NCBI RefSeq assembly: GCF_900199455.1
Contig: NZ_FZQR01000003.1
Location: 434,001-498,000, forward strand
Direction: 5' to 3'
From: Mesorhizobium carmichaelinearum
GTDB lineage: Bacteria; Pseudomonadota; Alphaproteobacteria; Rhizobiales; Rhizobiaceae
DNA: 64,000 nucleotides
The position numbers and the translations under genes were made by a program. Of the stretch, positions 1-8,260 are shown piece after piece (position 1 is the stretch's first letter; every line of letters begins with the position of its first letter). The notes under the pieces are model-generated. The model did not search any database, was not told the origin of the DNA, and saw only the letters and a program-made list of their open reading frames with translations.

Positions 1-795
1 ATCCAGCACGATTGCGGCCATGGCTCTTTCTTCGCCAATCGATACGCCGACGACTGGATCGGCCGCGCGCTCGGCGTCCTGACGCTGACGCCCTACGATT
101 GCTGGCGGCGCGCCCACGCGACGCATCATGCCAGCGCCGGCAATCTCGACGAGCGCGGCATGGGCGATATCCGGACGCTGACCGTTGCTGAATACCGGCA
201 ATTGTCCTGGCGCGGGCGCCTCGCATACCGCCTTTATCGCCATCCGCTGGTGATGTTCGGCCTGGGACCGATCTGGCTGTTCATCTTCTCGCAAAGGTTG
301 CCCATCGGCATGATGCGCGGCGGCCTGACGCCATGGGTGTCGTCGATGACCACCAACCTCGCCATCGCGCTTGCGGCAGCCCTTCTCATCTGGGCCGTCG
401 GCCCCGGTGCGTTCCTGGTTGTCCATCTGCCGATCGTCATTCTCGCCGGCTCGGCCGGCATCTGGCTGTTCTACGTTCAGCACCAGTTCGAGGAGACGGA
501 ATGGGCGAAGGATGACGACTGGGAGTTCCAGCATGCCGCCCTGCACGGCTCGTCCTATTACGACCTGCCGCCGGTGCTGAACTGGTTCACCGGCAACATC
601 GGCGTCCACCATGTACACCACCTCTCCGCCAAGGTGCCGGGCTATCGGCTGCAGGAAGTGCTGCGCGATTATCCGGAGTTGCGCGGCATCGGCCGCGTCA
701 CGCTGCTCGACAGCCTGCGCTGCGTCAAACTGGCATTGTGGGACGAAAACCGCCGCAAGCTGGTCTCGTTCCGAGAAGCACGAGCGACGATGTAG
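1..795 (+). CDS. Fatty acid desaturase, 5' end outside window
   Basis: The frame is open from base 1, so the gene starts upstream and this is the C-terminal part (264 codons) of a membrane fatty acid desaturase. All three histidine boxes of the di-iron family are visible: HDCGH at codons 3-7, HATHH near codon 39 and HHVHH near codon 203. Hydrophobic segments lie between boxes two and three, as expected for an inner-membrane enzyme that introduces a double bond into an acyl chain with O2 and an electron donor. Regiospecificity cannot be read from sequence. The gene converges on the DJ-1/PfpI gene, with a hairpin between the stops. Confidence 0.88.
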   Translation: MQHDCGHGSFFANRYADDWIGRALGVLTLTPYDCWRRAHATHHASAGNLDERGMGDIRTLTVAEYRQLSWRGRLAYRLYRHPLVMFGLGPIWLFIFSQRLPIGMMRGGLTPWVSSMTTNLAIALAAALLIWAVGPGAFLVVHLPIVILAGSAGIWLFYVQHQFEETEWAKDDDWEFQHAALHGSSYYDLPPVLNWFTGNIGVHHVHHLSAKVPGYRLQEVLRDYPELRGIGRVTLLDSLRCVKLALWDENRRKLVSFREARATM

Positions 796-799
796 AACG

Positions 800-823
800 A
801 CCGCCGCGCCGTGGCGCGGCGGT
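800..823. terminator. GC-rich hairpin between convergent genes
   Basis: A perfect 11-bp inverted repeat (ACCGCCGCGCC / GGCGCGGCGGT) with a 2-base centre lies just after the desaturase stop and before the convergent DJ-1/PfpI stop at 841. It may act as a bidirectional terminator, although neither side has a real T tract. Confidence 0.4.
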
Positions 824-840
824 GGGAACAAAAATCCTGT

Positions 841-1461
841 TCAGGCTGCCTGGCGCTCGTCGCGCATCAGGATCTCGCCATGGCGGATTTCGGTGCCCAG
901 CACCTTCAGGCATTCGCGGATGAAGTTGGATAGGCCAGGCCAGCCCTTGGCTGAAACGAGATTGCCGTCGACATGGGCACCGGTCGGCGCGACGTCGATA
1001 TAGATGCCGCCGGCCAGCGTCACTTCCGGCTCGCAATAGTGCAGTGCCGCCACTTCCCTGCCCCGCACCACGCCGTCGACCGCGATCAGGATCTGCACGC
1101 CATGGCAGATGGTGAAGATCGGCTTGCCGGCCTCGTGGAAATGCCGCACCAGCGCCTGCACCCGCTTGTCGATACGGATGTATTCGGGGCCGCGCCCACC
1201 CGCCGCGTAGACGGCATCGTATTGGGCCGGATCCACCTCGGAAAACGTCTTGTTGAGGATGTAGTCGTGGCCAAGCTTTTCCGTATAGGTCTGATGGCCT
1301 TCGAAGTCGTGCAGCGAGGTTTTCAGGACATCGCCCGCCTTCTTGTCCGGGCAGACGACATGCACCGTGTGGCCGACGGCATGCATGGCCTGTTCAAAGA
1401 CGAAGATCTCATACTCCTCGCTGAACTCGCCAACGAGCATCAATATTTTCTTGCCAGCCAT
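841..1461 (-). CDS. DJ-1/PfpI (ThiJ) family protein
   Basis: A 206-residue class I glutamine-amidotransferase-like protein of the DJ-1/PfpI family. It opens with a KKILMLVGEF strand followed by an acidic turn, and carries AAGGRGPEYIR and FTICHGVQI. The Cys in ICHG is the nucleophile-elbow cysteine of the family. Members act as deglycases, chaperones, proteases or isonitrile hydratases, and this one cannot be assigned further. The start at 1461 is chosen because GGGAGGA lies about 7 bases upstream; an in-frame ATG 24 bases earlier has no such site. Inverted repeats upstream (1488-1508, 1561-1571, 1634-1646) suggest local regulation. Confidence 0.85.
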   Translation of the reverse strand: MAGKKILMLVGEFSEEYEIFVFEQAMHAVGHTVHVVCPDKKAGDVLKTSLHDFEGHQTYTEKLGHDYILNKTFSEVDPAQYDAVYAAGGRGPEYIRIDKRVQALVRHFHEAGKPIFTICHGVQILIAVDGVVRGREVAALHYCEPEVTLAGGIYIDVAPTGAHVDGNLVSAKGWPGLSNFIRECLKVLGTEIRHGEILMRDERQAA

Positions 1462-1487
1462 TCCCGGTTCCTCCCTTGTGGCCATAT

Positions 1488-1508
1488 TTATTTCGGATCG
1501 TGAAATAA
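1488..1508. promoter_or_regulatory. Inverted repeat upstream of DJ-1/PfpI gene
   Basis: TTATTTC, 7-base spacer, GAAATAA, 26 bases upstream of the DJ-1/PfpI start codon. It is AT-rich in a GC-rich genome and placed where a promoter or operator would sit. No binding protein is identified. Confidence 0.3.
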
Positions 1509-1560
1509 TAGACCTATCCTAAGGGCAGGGCAGCGAAAGGGAAAGTGCAAATCGCACAAT

Positions 1561-1571
1561 TGGTACGACCA
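1561..1571. promoter_or_regulatory. GntR-like operator half pair, copy 1
   Basis: TGGTACGACCA is an 11-base near-palindrome of TGGTnnnACCA form, typical of FCD-subfamily GntR regulators. A second, better copy (CTGGT-TCG-ACCAG) is at 1634-1646. Both lie upstream of the DJ-1/PfpI gene and downstream of the GMC oxidoreductase stop. Confidence 0.3.
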
Positions 1572-1633
1572 GTTTTCTTCATTCTCTGCCACAGACGCTC
1601 CAGGCAGTCCTGCTTCTAACGAAAACAGCACCG

Positions 1634-1646
1634 CTGGTTCGACCAG
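1634..1646. promoter_or_regulatory. GntR-like operator half pair, copy 2
   Basis: CTGGTTCGACCAG, with 5-bp arms and a 3-base centre, matches the site at 1561-1571 and lies 73 bases from it. The function is inferred from the TGGTnnnACCA pattern only. Confidence 0.3.
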
Positions 1647-1654
1647 AGCGGCAG

Positions 1655-3262
1655 TCAGGCCGCTGCCTTAATCATATCTGCCGCCTTTTCGGCGATCATG
1701 ATGGTCGGCGCATTGGTGTTGCCGCCGATCAGCGTCGGCATCACCGAGGCGTCAACGACCCGCAAGGCCTCGAGCCCGTAGACCCGCAACTGCGGATCGA
1801 CCACCGCCATCTCGTCGACGCCCATCTTGCAGGTGCCGGCCGGGTGATAGATGGTGTCGGCGCGGGCACGGATGTGGGACATCAACTCCGCGTCGCTCGA
1901 AACACCGGCGGTGTAGATTTCCTTGTGGCGATATCTGGCCAGCGCCGGCGCCTGCAGGATACCGCGCATCATCCTGACCCCCTTGAGCAAAAGCTCGGCG
2001 TCGCGGTCGTCCGAAAGAAAGCGCGGATCGATGCGCGGCGGTGCCATGGGATCATGTGTGGACAGCCCGACTTCACCGCGCGAATGCGGCCGCAGCACGC
2101 AGACATGGCAGGAAAAGCCATATCCCATATGCAGCTTGCGGCCATGATCATCGACGATCGCGATGCAGAAATGCAGTTGCAGGTCGGGCCGTTCTATCGC
2201 CGGATCGGATTTGAGGAAGGCACCGCCTTCGGCATAGGGCGTGGCGATCATACCGCCGCCGTCCTTGCGCCAGCGCAACACATGCCGCAGCAGGGCAGGC
2301 AGGCCGCGCAGGCCAATGCCCATCATATCGGCATCCTTCGACGTCCAGCCCAGGATGAAATCGAGATGATCCTGCAGGTTCTTGCCGACACCGGGCAGTT
2401 CATGAATGACCGGGATGCCATGCACGGCAAGCTCGGCAGCGGGGCCAATGCCAGACAGCAACAGGAGCTGGGGCGAACCGAAGGCGCCACCACAGACGAT
2501 CACCTCGCGCCTGGCTTTCGCAACGGCTTCGCCCTTGCCCGCGCGATACCGCACGCCGGTGGCGCGCTTGCCATCGAGGATGACCGTCGTGGCATGCGCC
2601 CCAGTGATGACGGTAAGGTTCGACCTGTTCATGGCCGGTTGCAGATAGGCAGCGGCCGCCGAGCAGCGCTCGCCATTACGGCCTTCGCCCCAGAATTGCG
2701 TCACCTGATAAAGTCCAGCACCTTCCTGTTCGACGCCGTTGAAATCATCGTTGCGGTGGATCTGGTTTTCGCCGCAGGCCTCGACAAAGGCGCGGGAGAG
2801 CGGACGTGGCTCTTGCTGCTCGGCAACCCGCAGCGGCCCGTCACCGCCATGCAGAGCATCAGCGCCGCGTTGATTGCCTTCCGCCCGCCGGAAATAGGGC
2901 AGCACCTCGTCCCATGACCAGCCGTCGCAGCCGAGGTCGGCCCATTCGTCATAGTCGCCGCGGTGCCCGCGCGTATAGAGCATGGCATTGATGGCGCTGG
3001 ACCCGCCCAGTGCCTTGCCGCGCGGCTGAAAACCCCTGCGGCCGTTGAGACCCTCTTGCGGCACCGTCTGGAAGGCCCAGTTGTTGATCTTCGGCCGTCC
3101 CGGCAGCAGCGCGATGATGCCGGCAGGCGCGCGGATCAACAGGTTCTTGCCCTCGCCGCCGGCTTCGATCAGGCACACCGTTTTCGACGGATCTTCGGAA
3201 AGCCCCGCGGCAAGCGTGCAGCCGGCGGATCCGCCACCGGCGATGACATAGTCGAAATCCAT
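1655..3262 (-). CDS. GMC family FAD-dependent oxidoreductase (choline dehydrogenase-like)
   Basis: A 535-residue glucose-methanol-choline oxidoreductase. The FAD dinucleotide fold is at the N-terminus (VIAGGGSAGCTLA, residues 5-17). It is followed by the GMC signature GGSSAINAMLYTRGHRGDYD, a second signature around GGAFGSPQLLLLSGIGP, and the C-terminal catalytic region with HPAGTCKMG and GGNTNAPTIMIAEKAADM. It should oxidise an alcohol to an aldehyde with FAD; BetA-like similarity is general to the subfamily and the substrate is unknown. The start at 3262 has GGGAGGAG about 6 bases upstream, while an in-frame ATG 45 bases earlier lacks one. The gene appears to be transcribed alone. Confidence 0.9.
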   Translation of the reverse strand: MDFDYVIAGGGSAGCTLAAGLSEDPSKTVCLIEAGGEGKNLLIRAPAGIIALLPGRPKINNWAFQTVPQEGLNGRRGFQPRGKALGGSSAINAMLYTRGHRGDYDEWADLGCDGWSWDEVLPYFRRAEGNQRGADALHGGDGPLRVAEQQEPRPLSRAFVEACGENQIHRNDDFNGVEQEGAGLYQVTQFWGEGRNGERCSAAAAYLQPAMNRSNLTVITGAHATTVILDGKRATGVRYRAGKGEAVAKARREVIVCGGAFGSPQLLLLSGIGPAAELAVHGIPVIHELPGVGKNLQDHLDFILGWTSKDADMMGIGLRGLPALLRHVLRWRKDGGGMIATPYAEGGAFLKSDPAIERPDLQLHFCIAIVDDHGRKLHMGYGFSCHVCVLRPHSRGEVGLSTHDPMAPPRIDPRFLSDDRDAELLLKGVRMMRGILQAPALARYRHKEIYTAGVSSDAELMSHIRARADTIYHPAGTCKMGVDEMAVVDPQLRVYGLEALRVVDASVMPTLIGGNTNAPTIMIAEKAADMIKAAA

Positions 3263-3357
3263 GATCTTCTCCTCCCGCCCGGCGGATGTTTCCGTCCGGA
3301 CAGCCAAGAGAAGGCCTGATCACAGCCGATGTAAAGACGCGCGCGATTACCGCTGCG

Positions 3358-3891
3358 TCAGCTGTTGCGAACGCGCCGCCAGGAGTATTTCGGTCCCTTC
3401 GGCTCCGACGCTTCGGTTGGCTGATAGTAGAGGCCCAGCCCGCCGACGCGGCCCTCTTCCAGGCGCTTCAACAACACTGGATTGGAGATCTCGAACTCGT
3501 CGAAACCGAGACGCAGCATATGCGGCAACGGATCGACCAGCACCTGGCCGGTAGCGCGAACGGCACCTTCGAAATGATAGCGGCTGCGCAGCAGTTCAGC
3601 CTTGGAGAAGGAGCGCCCGTCGCTGAAGGCCGGGAAGACCAGCGCCACCAGCGACAGCTGGTCGAGCAGGTCAGCAATCTTCTCGAGCAGATCGCCGGGC
3701 TGCAGCACCACGCCGAGCCGCTCCTTGGCGGACCGGCGCACCTCCGGATCAAGGCCGAGGAATGCCTGCAGCGGCAGGATGAAGCGGCCATTGCCGGAAA
3801 GCGCGTCAGCACTTTCGGCATGGGCCCATTCGTCCTCGCGAAACCCCTGCGGGGTCCAGAGCCGGGTCTCCGGTGTCGTCGTTTCGGTCAT
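3358..3891 (-). CDS. DUF934 protein of the sulfite reductase operon
   Basis: A 177-residue DUF934 protein. This family is encoded next to alphaproteobacterial sulfite reductase and APS reductase genes and is thought to be an accessory, possibly electron-transfer-related, protein; its chemistry is not established. Visible features are the conserved block RLGVVLQPGDLLEKIADLL, VFPAFSDGRSFSKAELLRSRYHFEGAVRATGQVL and the C-terminal DEFEI segment. It is the last gene of the cysG-DUF2849-cysI-cysH series and is separated from cysH by a 142-bp palindromic repeat, so transcription may be partly uncoupled. Confidence 0.9.
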   Translation of the reverse strand: MTETTTPETRLWTPQGFREDEWAHAESADALSGNGRFILPLQAFLGLDPEVRRSAKERLGVVLQPGDLLEKIADLLDQLSLVALVFPAFSDGRSFSKAELLRSRYHFEGAVRATGQVLVDPLPHMLRLGFDEFEISNPVLLKRLEEGRVGGLGLYYQPTEASEPKGPKYSWRRVRNS

Positions 3892-3922
3892 AAAAAAGGT
3901 CCTAAATATTCAAACGAGCCAA

Positions 3923-4064
3923 GGATGTGTTGATATCCAGGCCAGGCTGCGCCGAAAATGGCGGCTTCCGGGGTCGCCCTTGCGACGAGCGGAGCGTACT
4001 TGAAGTACGTGAGCACCGGAAGCTGCCGTTTGCAGGCCAGCCTCACCTGAATATCGGCATATCC
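3923..4064. repeat. Palindromic intergenic repeat, copy A (142 bp)
   Basis: An element with imperfect terminal inverted repeats of about 27 bp and an internal hairpin (CGTACTT-G-AAGTACG). It shares sequence and length with the element at 37814-37954. It sits between cysH and the DUF934 gene. On the minus strand its first bases (TAGG.ATG) supply the TAG stop of cysH, exactly as copy B does for the MORN gene. Confidence 0.75.
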
Positions 4065-4828
4065 TATAGGGATGCGTCGGTCAGCGACACTTCCAGCCCC
4101 GACAGGTGAATGCCGCACTCGGTCTTGGCATGACCGGCCCAGCGGCCGCTGCGTGCGTCCTCGCCCGGCTGCACCGGTTGCGTGCACGGGAAACAGCCAA
4201 TCGACAGATAGCCATAGGCGACCAGCGGATTTTCGCGCAATGCATGGGCGCGCATATAGTCGGCCTGGTCCGACGTCGTCCAGTGCGCCAATGGATTGAT
4301 GCGGATGCGCGCGCCGACCGCCTCGAACACCGGCAAAGCCGCCCGCGTCGAGGCCTGAAAACGCTTGCGGCCGGTGAACCAGGCGCGGAAGGGCGCCACG
4401 CCACGCGCCAGCGGCTCGACCTTCCGCACGTCGCAGCAGGCATCTGTGTTGCTCTGGTGCAGATTGCCCGTCGGATCGATCCGCTCGAGCGCGGCTTCGT
4501 CCGGCTTGATCACCTGAATATTGGTCAGACCGAAATCGGCGACGAGCGCGTCACGGTAGCCGAGCGTCTCCTCGAAATGCTTGCCGGTGTCGAGGAAGAT
4601 GACCGGCAGCGTGCGGTCGATCTCGGCGATCATGTGCAGCAGCACCGCCGAATCCGCCCCGAAGGACGACACAGCGGCGATCTCGTCGCGAAACAGTTCG
4701 CGCGCCGAACGTTCGATGATCTCGAGCGGCTTCAGATGGCCGTAGAGCGCATCCAGCCCCGCCGCCTTGGCGGCGACGCCGTCATCGACATCGGCGATAC
4801 GGTCAAGCGGCCTTGGTTTCGCCAGCAT
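4064..4828 (-). CDS. cysH: Assimilatory APS reductase (thioredoxin-dependent)
   Basis: A 254-residue CysH reducing adenylylsulfate to sulfite. The PP-loop region SSFGADSAVLLHM is near residue 37 and the catalytic ECGIHL motif is near the C-terminus. CCDVRKVEPL and GCFPCTQPV give the CC and CxxC cysteines that bind a [4Fe-4S] cluster. This pattern marks APS rather than PAPS reductases. The start at 4828 is set by AAGGAGG 7 bases upstream; it overlaps the end of cysI by 26 bases, which indicates translational coupling. The TAG stop is formed at the edge of an intergenic repeat. Confidence 0.92.
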   Translation of the reverse strand: MLAKPRPLDRIADVDDGVAAKAAGLDALYGHLKPLEIIERSARELFRDEIAAVSSFGADSAVLLHMIAEIDRTLPVIFLDTGKHFEETLGYRDALVADFGLTNIQVIKPDEAALERIDPTGNLHQSNTDACCDVRKVEPLARGVAPFRAWFTGRKRFQASTRAALPVFEAVGARIRINPLAHWTTSDQADYMRAHALRENPLVAYGYLSIGCFPCTQPVQPGEDARSGRWAGHAKTECGIHLSGLEVSLTDASL

Positions 4829-6473
4829 AGAGCGCCTCCTTGAACGGCGCGGGACCGACACGGCGGTAGGCGTCGATGAATTTTTCCTGTGGGTTGAGCC
4901 GGAGGCCGAGATAGGTCTCGACGATCTGCTCGATGGCGTCGGTGATCTCTTCCGACGAGAAGCCACGGCCGATGATCTCGCCGACCGACGTGTTCTCGTC
5001 GGCCGAACCGCCCAGCGTCACCTGATAGAGCTCGGAGCCCTTCTTCTCGACGCCGAGGATGCCGATATGGCCGACATGGTGATGGCCGCAGGCATTGATA
5101 CAGCCCGAGATCTTCAGCTTCAGTTCGCCGATCTCGCGCTGCCGCTCCAGCGAAGCGAAACGTTGCGAGATTTCCTGCGCGATCGGGATCGAGCGTGCGG
5201 TGGCCAGCGCGCAATAGTCGAGGCCGGGGCACGAGATGATGTCCGATATCAAATTGGAGTTGGCCGTCGCCAACCCGATGTCGACGAGTGCGTCATAGAC
5301 CGCCTTGAGGTCGGCGCGCGCCACATGCGGCAGGATCAGGTTCTGCTCATGGCTGACGCGCAGCTCGTCGAAGGCATATTTCTCGGCGATGTCGGCCACC
5401 GCTTCCATCTGGCTGTCGGAAGCATCGCCCGGCACCTCGCCGATGCCCTTCAGCGAGATCGTCACCGCCGCATAGTCGGGATGGCGGTGCGTCACCACAT
5501 TCTGGTCGAGCCACTCGGAGAAGCCCTTGGAATCGAGACGTGCCAGCTTGACCGCCTGGTCGCCTTCCGGCCGATCAGCGAGCGCTGGCGGCGCGAAATA
5601 GGCCTCGATGGCGCGGATATCGGCATCCGGCAGCTTCAGCTCGGCGTCTTTCAATTCCTGCCATTCGGCCTCGACCTGGCGGGTGATTTCCTCGACGCCG
5701 GTCTCGTGGACGAGGATTTTGATGCGCGCCTTGTACTTGTTGTCGCGGCGGCCATAGAGGTTGTAAACGCGCAGGATCGCCGTGCAGTAGGATAGCAGGT
5801 CGGCTTCCGGCAGGAAGTCGCGGATTTTCCTCGCCACCATCGGCGTGCGGCCCTGGCCGCCGCCGACATAGACGGCGAAGCCAAGCTCGCCGGCGGCGTT
5901 CTTCTTCAGGTGCAGGCCGATATCGTGCGTCTGGATGGCGGCACGGTCGCGCTCGGCCCCGGTCACCGCGATCTTGAATTTTCTGGGCAGGAACGAGAAT
6001 TCCGGATGCACCGAGGACCATTGCCGCAGGATCTCCGCATAGGGGCGCGGATCGGCGACCTCGTCGGCGGCGGCACCGGCGAAATGATCGGCGGTGACGT
6101 TGCGGATGCAGTTGCCGCTGGTCTGGATGGCGTGCATTTCGACGCTGGCCAGATCAGCCAGGATCGCCGGAATGTCCGAAAGCGCCGGCCAGTTGAACTG
6201 GATGTTCTGGCGCGTGGTGAAATGGCCGTAGCCCTTGTCGTATTTGCGGGCGATGTGGCCAAGCATGCGCAGCTGCTTGCCGTTCAGCGTGCCATAGGGC
6301 ACCGCGATGCGCAGCATATAGGCGTGCAGTTGCAGGTAGACGCCGTTCATCAGCCGCAGAGGCCGGAACTGGTCCTCGGTGATCTCGCCGGACAGCCGGC
6401 GCTGGACCTGGTCGCTGAACTCGGCGACACGGGCCTGGACAAAATCGTGGTCGAACTCATCGTAACGGTACAT
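4803..6473 (-). CDS. cysI: Nitrite/sulfite reductase hemoprotein subunit
   Basis: A 556-residue siroheme/[4Fe-4S] reductase that converts sulfite to sulfide with six electrons. It shows the two-fold ferredoxin-like and siroheme domain layout of the family. TSGNCIRNVTADHFAG is in the first half. The cluster and siroheme cysteines appear as CPGLDYCALA and SGCINACGHHHVGHIGILG in the second half. The neighbours (siroheme synthase, DUF2849, APS reductase) favour sulfite over nitrite as substrate. Length is normal for the ferredoxin-type enzyme. Only a weak ribosome site (GAAAGACGA) precedes the ATG, consistent with expression as part of the operon. Confidence 0.92.
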   Translation of the reverse strand: MYRYDEFDHDFVQARVAEFSDQVQRRLSGEITEDQFRPLRLMNGVYLQLHAYMLRIAVPYGTLNGKQLRMLGHIARKYDKGYGHFTTRQNIQFNWPALSDIPAILADLASVEMHAIQTSGNCIRNVTADHFAGAAADEVADPRPYAEILRQWSSVHPEFSFLPRKFKIAVTGAERDRAAIQTHDIGLHLKKNAAGELGFAVYVGGGQGRTPMVARKIRDFLPEADLLSYCTAILRVYNLYGRRDNKYKARIKILVHETGVEEITRQVEAEWQELKDAELKLPDADIRAIEAYFAPPALADRPEGDQAVKLARLDSKGFSEWLDQNVVTHRHPDYAAVTISLKGIGEVPGDASDSQMEAVADIAEKYAFDELRVSHEQNLILPHVARADLKAVYDALVDIGLATANSNLISDIISCPGLDYCALATARSIPIAQEISQRFASLERQREIGELKLKISGCINACGHHHVGHIGILGVEKKGSELYQVTLGGSADENTSVGEIIGRGFSSEEITDAIEQIVETYLGLRLNPQEKFIDAYRRVGPAPFKEALYAGETKAA

Positions 6474-6518
6474 GCTTCGTCTTTCAGGGCGCGTCCGCCC
6501 GTTTCACTCAAATCCTGG

Positions 6519-6812
6519 CTATGCCGCCCGCTCGGCCTGCTTGCCGAGATCGCCGCGGATGGTCGGGCCGGCGGCGCGGATCTTTTCGCGCAGCCGCACC
6601 GGCTCGACGACACCGTCGACCACTTCCGCGTCGATCAGATTGACATCGACCACTTCATTGTCGGCATAGGCCTTGGCGCCGATCGCCTCCAGCCGATCCT
6701 CGGCAGCCTTGTCATGGGCAAGGTCGGCCTGGCCCACCGTCTCGGCCCAGCCGCCATCAGCGTACCAGACAGCGATGCCGTCGGTCAGGCGGTTGGCGGT
6801 CAGTATCTTCAT
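6519..6812 (-). CDS. DUF2849 protein of the sulfite reductase operon
   Basis: A 97-residue DUF2849 protein starting MKILTANRLTDGIAVWY. The family is restricted mainly to alphaproteobacteria and nearly always lies between cysG and cysI; its biochemical role is unknown. The start codon overlaps the cysG stop as ATGA (6809-6812), so translation is coupled. The 45-base gap to cysI supports co-transcription. Confidence 0.9.
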   Translation of the reverse strand: MKILTANRLTDGIAVWYADGGWAETVGQADLAHDKAAEDRLEAIGAKAYADNEVVDVNLIDAEVVDGVVEPVRLREKIRAAGPTIRGDLGKQAERAA

Positions 6813-8260
6813 GGCTGAACTCTCTCACTCGCGGCTGGGACCGCGCCTTCATTCCTGTGTGCCGCAAGCGGCTCGGACCGTTCAAAGTTGGCCCCGGCGA
6901 CCGCGTCGCCGATGATGGTCATGACCGGCCCGGAAAGATCACCACGCGCTTCCAGCGACGGCAGATCGGCCAGCGTGCCGTGGAAGCGCCGACGGTTGGC
7001 CAGGCTGGCATTCTCGACCACGGCCACCGCCGTATCCGGCGACAGGCCGGCCTCGATCAGCCGGCCGGCGACTTCGGCGGCGACCGAGCGGCCCATATAG
7101 ACGGCGACCGTCGCGCCGGAAATCGCGAGCTTGGCCCAGTCGGGCAATGAATTGCCCTTGAGGTCGTGGCCGGTGGTGAAGACCATCGACGACGACACGC
7201 CGCGCAAGGTCAGTGGCAGCTCGAAATCCGCGGCGGCGGCAAAGGCCGCGGTGACGCCCGGAACCACCTCATAGGCGATGCCGGCGTCGCGCAGTGCCGC
7301 CATCTCCTCGCCGGCGCGACCGAATACCAGCGGATCGCCCGACTTCAGCCGCACGACGCGCTTGCCCTGGCGGCCGAGCTCGACCAGCAGCGCGTTGATC
7401 TCGGCCTGGCTCTTGGTGTGGCAGCCCTTGCGTTTGCCGACCGGCAGGCGCTCGGCATCGCGGCGGCCCATGGCGACGACCGTCTCCGGCACCAGCGCGT
7501 CATGGACGATGACATCGGCCTCCATCAGCAGGCGATGCGCCCGCAGCGTCAGAAGATCCTCGGCGCCGGGACCGGCGCCGACCAGGGCGATGTGGCCGGC
7601 AGCGGGTGCGTTCGACAGCAGCAGATCCACGGCCGCGTCATGCGCCCGCGACAGCTGGCCGGCTTCCACGGCATGGGCAGGCGCGCCCTGGAAAAAACTG
7701 CTCCAGAAGCGGCGGCGGGCATTGCCTCTCGGCAGCACTTTCTCGGCGGCACCACGCAATGAAGCGGCAAGCGTTGCCAGCGAACCGAGCGACGGCGACA
7801 GCATCTGGTCGATGCGGCTGCGCAGCATCTGGGCAAGCACCGGGCCTGCGCCTTCGGTGCCGATGGCGATGGCGACCGGCGCGCGATTGACCAGCGCCGG
7901 GGTGAAGAAATCGCAGAGCTCCGGCCGGTCGACGGCATTGACCGGAATGCCCAGCCGACGCGCGTCCGCGGCGACGCGGCGGTCAAGCGCCTCATCGCCG
8001 CTGGCGGCAAACACCATGACCGCGCCGTCGAGCTGCGAGGCATCGTAAGCCGCCATAATATGACTGGCGCCGGACTGAGCGATGAAGGCAAGCAGCTCGG
8101 GTTCGGCATTTTCGGCGATGATGCGCAGCACCGCGCTCGACTGTCCGATCAGCCGCGCCTTGGCCAGGGCTTCGTCGCCGCCGCCGACAATGGCCACGGC
8201 TTCGCCCTCGACCCGCACGAAGACGGGAAAGGCGTTGAGCTTGGGCACGGCATGCGGCAT
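6809..8260 (-). CDS. cysG: Siroheme synthase, multifunctional
   Basis: A 483-residue fusion. The N-terminal part (about residues 1-200) is the precorrin-2 dehydrogenase/ferrochelatase domain with Rossmann motif AIVGGGDEALAKARL. The C-terminal part (about 225-470) is uroporphyrinogen-III methyltransferase with VGAGPGAEDLLTLRA, VVRLKSGDPLVFGRAGEE and YEVVPGVTAA. It makes the siroheme used by the adjacent CysI. The ATG at 8260 (MPHAVPKLNAFPVFV) is preferred because family similarity begins there. It is probably the first gene of the operon, with an Rrf2-like palindrome about 235 bases upstream. Confidence 0.93.
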   Translation of the reverse strand: MPHAVPKLNAFPVFVRVEGEAVAIVGGGDEALAKARLIGQSSAVLRIIAENAEPELLAFIAQSGASHIMAAYDASQLDGAVMVFAASGDEALDRRVAADARRLGIPVNAVDRPELCDFFTPALVNRAPVAIAIGTEGAGPVLAQMLRSRIDQMLSPSLGSLATLAASLRGAAEKVLPRGNARRRFWSSFFQGAPAHAVEAGQLSRAHDAAVDLLLSNAPAAGHIALVGAGPGAEDLLTLRAHRLLMEADVIVHDALVPETVVAMGRRDAERLPVGKRKGCHTKSQAEINALLVELGRQGKRVVRLKSGDPLVFGRAGEEMAALRDAGIAYEVVPGVTAAFAAAADFELPLTLRGVSSSMVFTTGHDLKGNSLPDWAKLAISGATVAVYMGRSVAAEVAGRLIEAGLSPDTAVAVVENASLANRRRFHGTLADLPSLEARGDLSGPVMTIIGDAVAGANFERSEPLAAHRNEGAVPAASERVQP

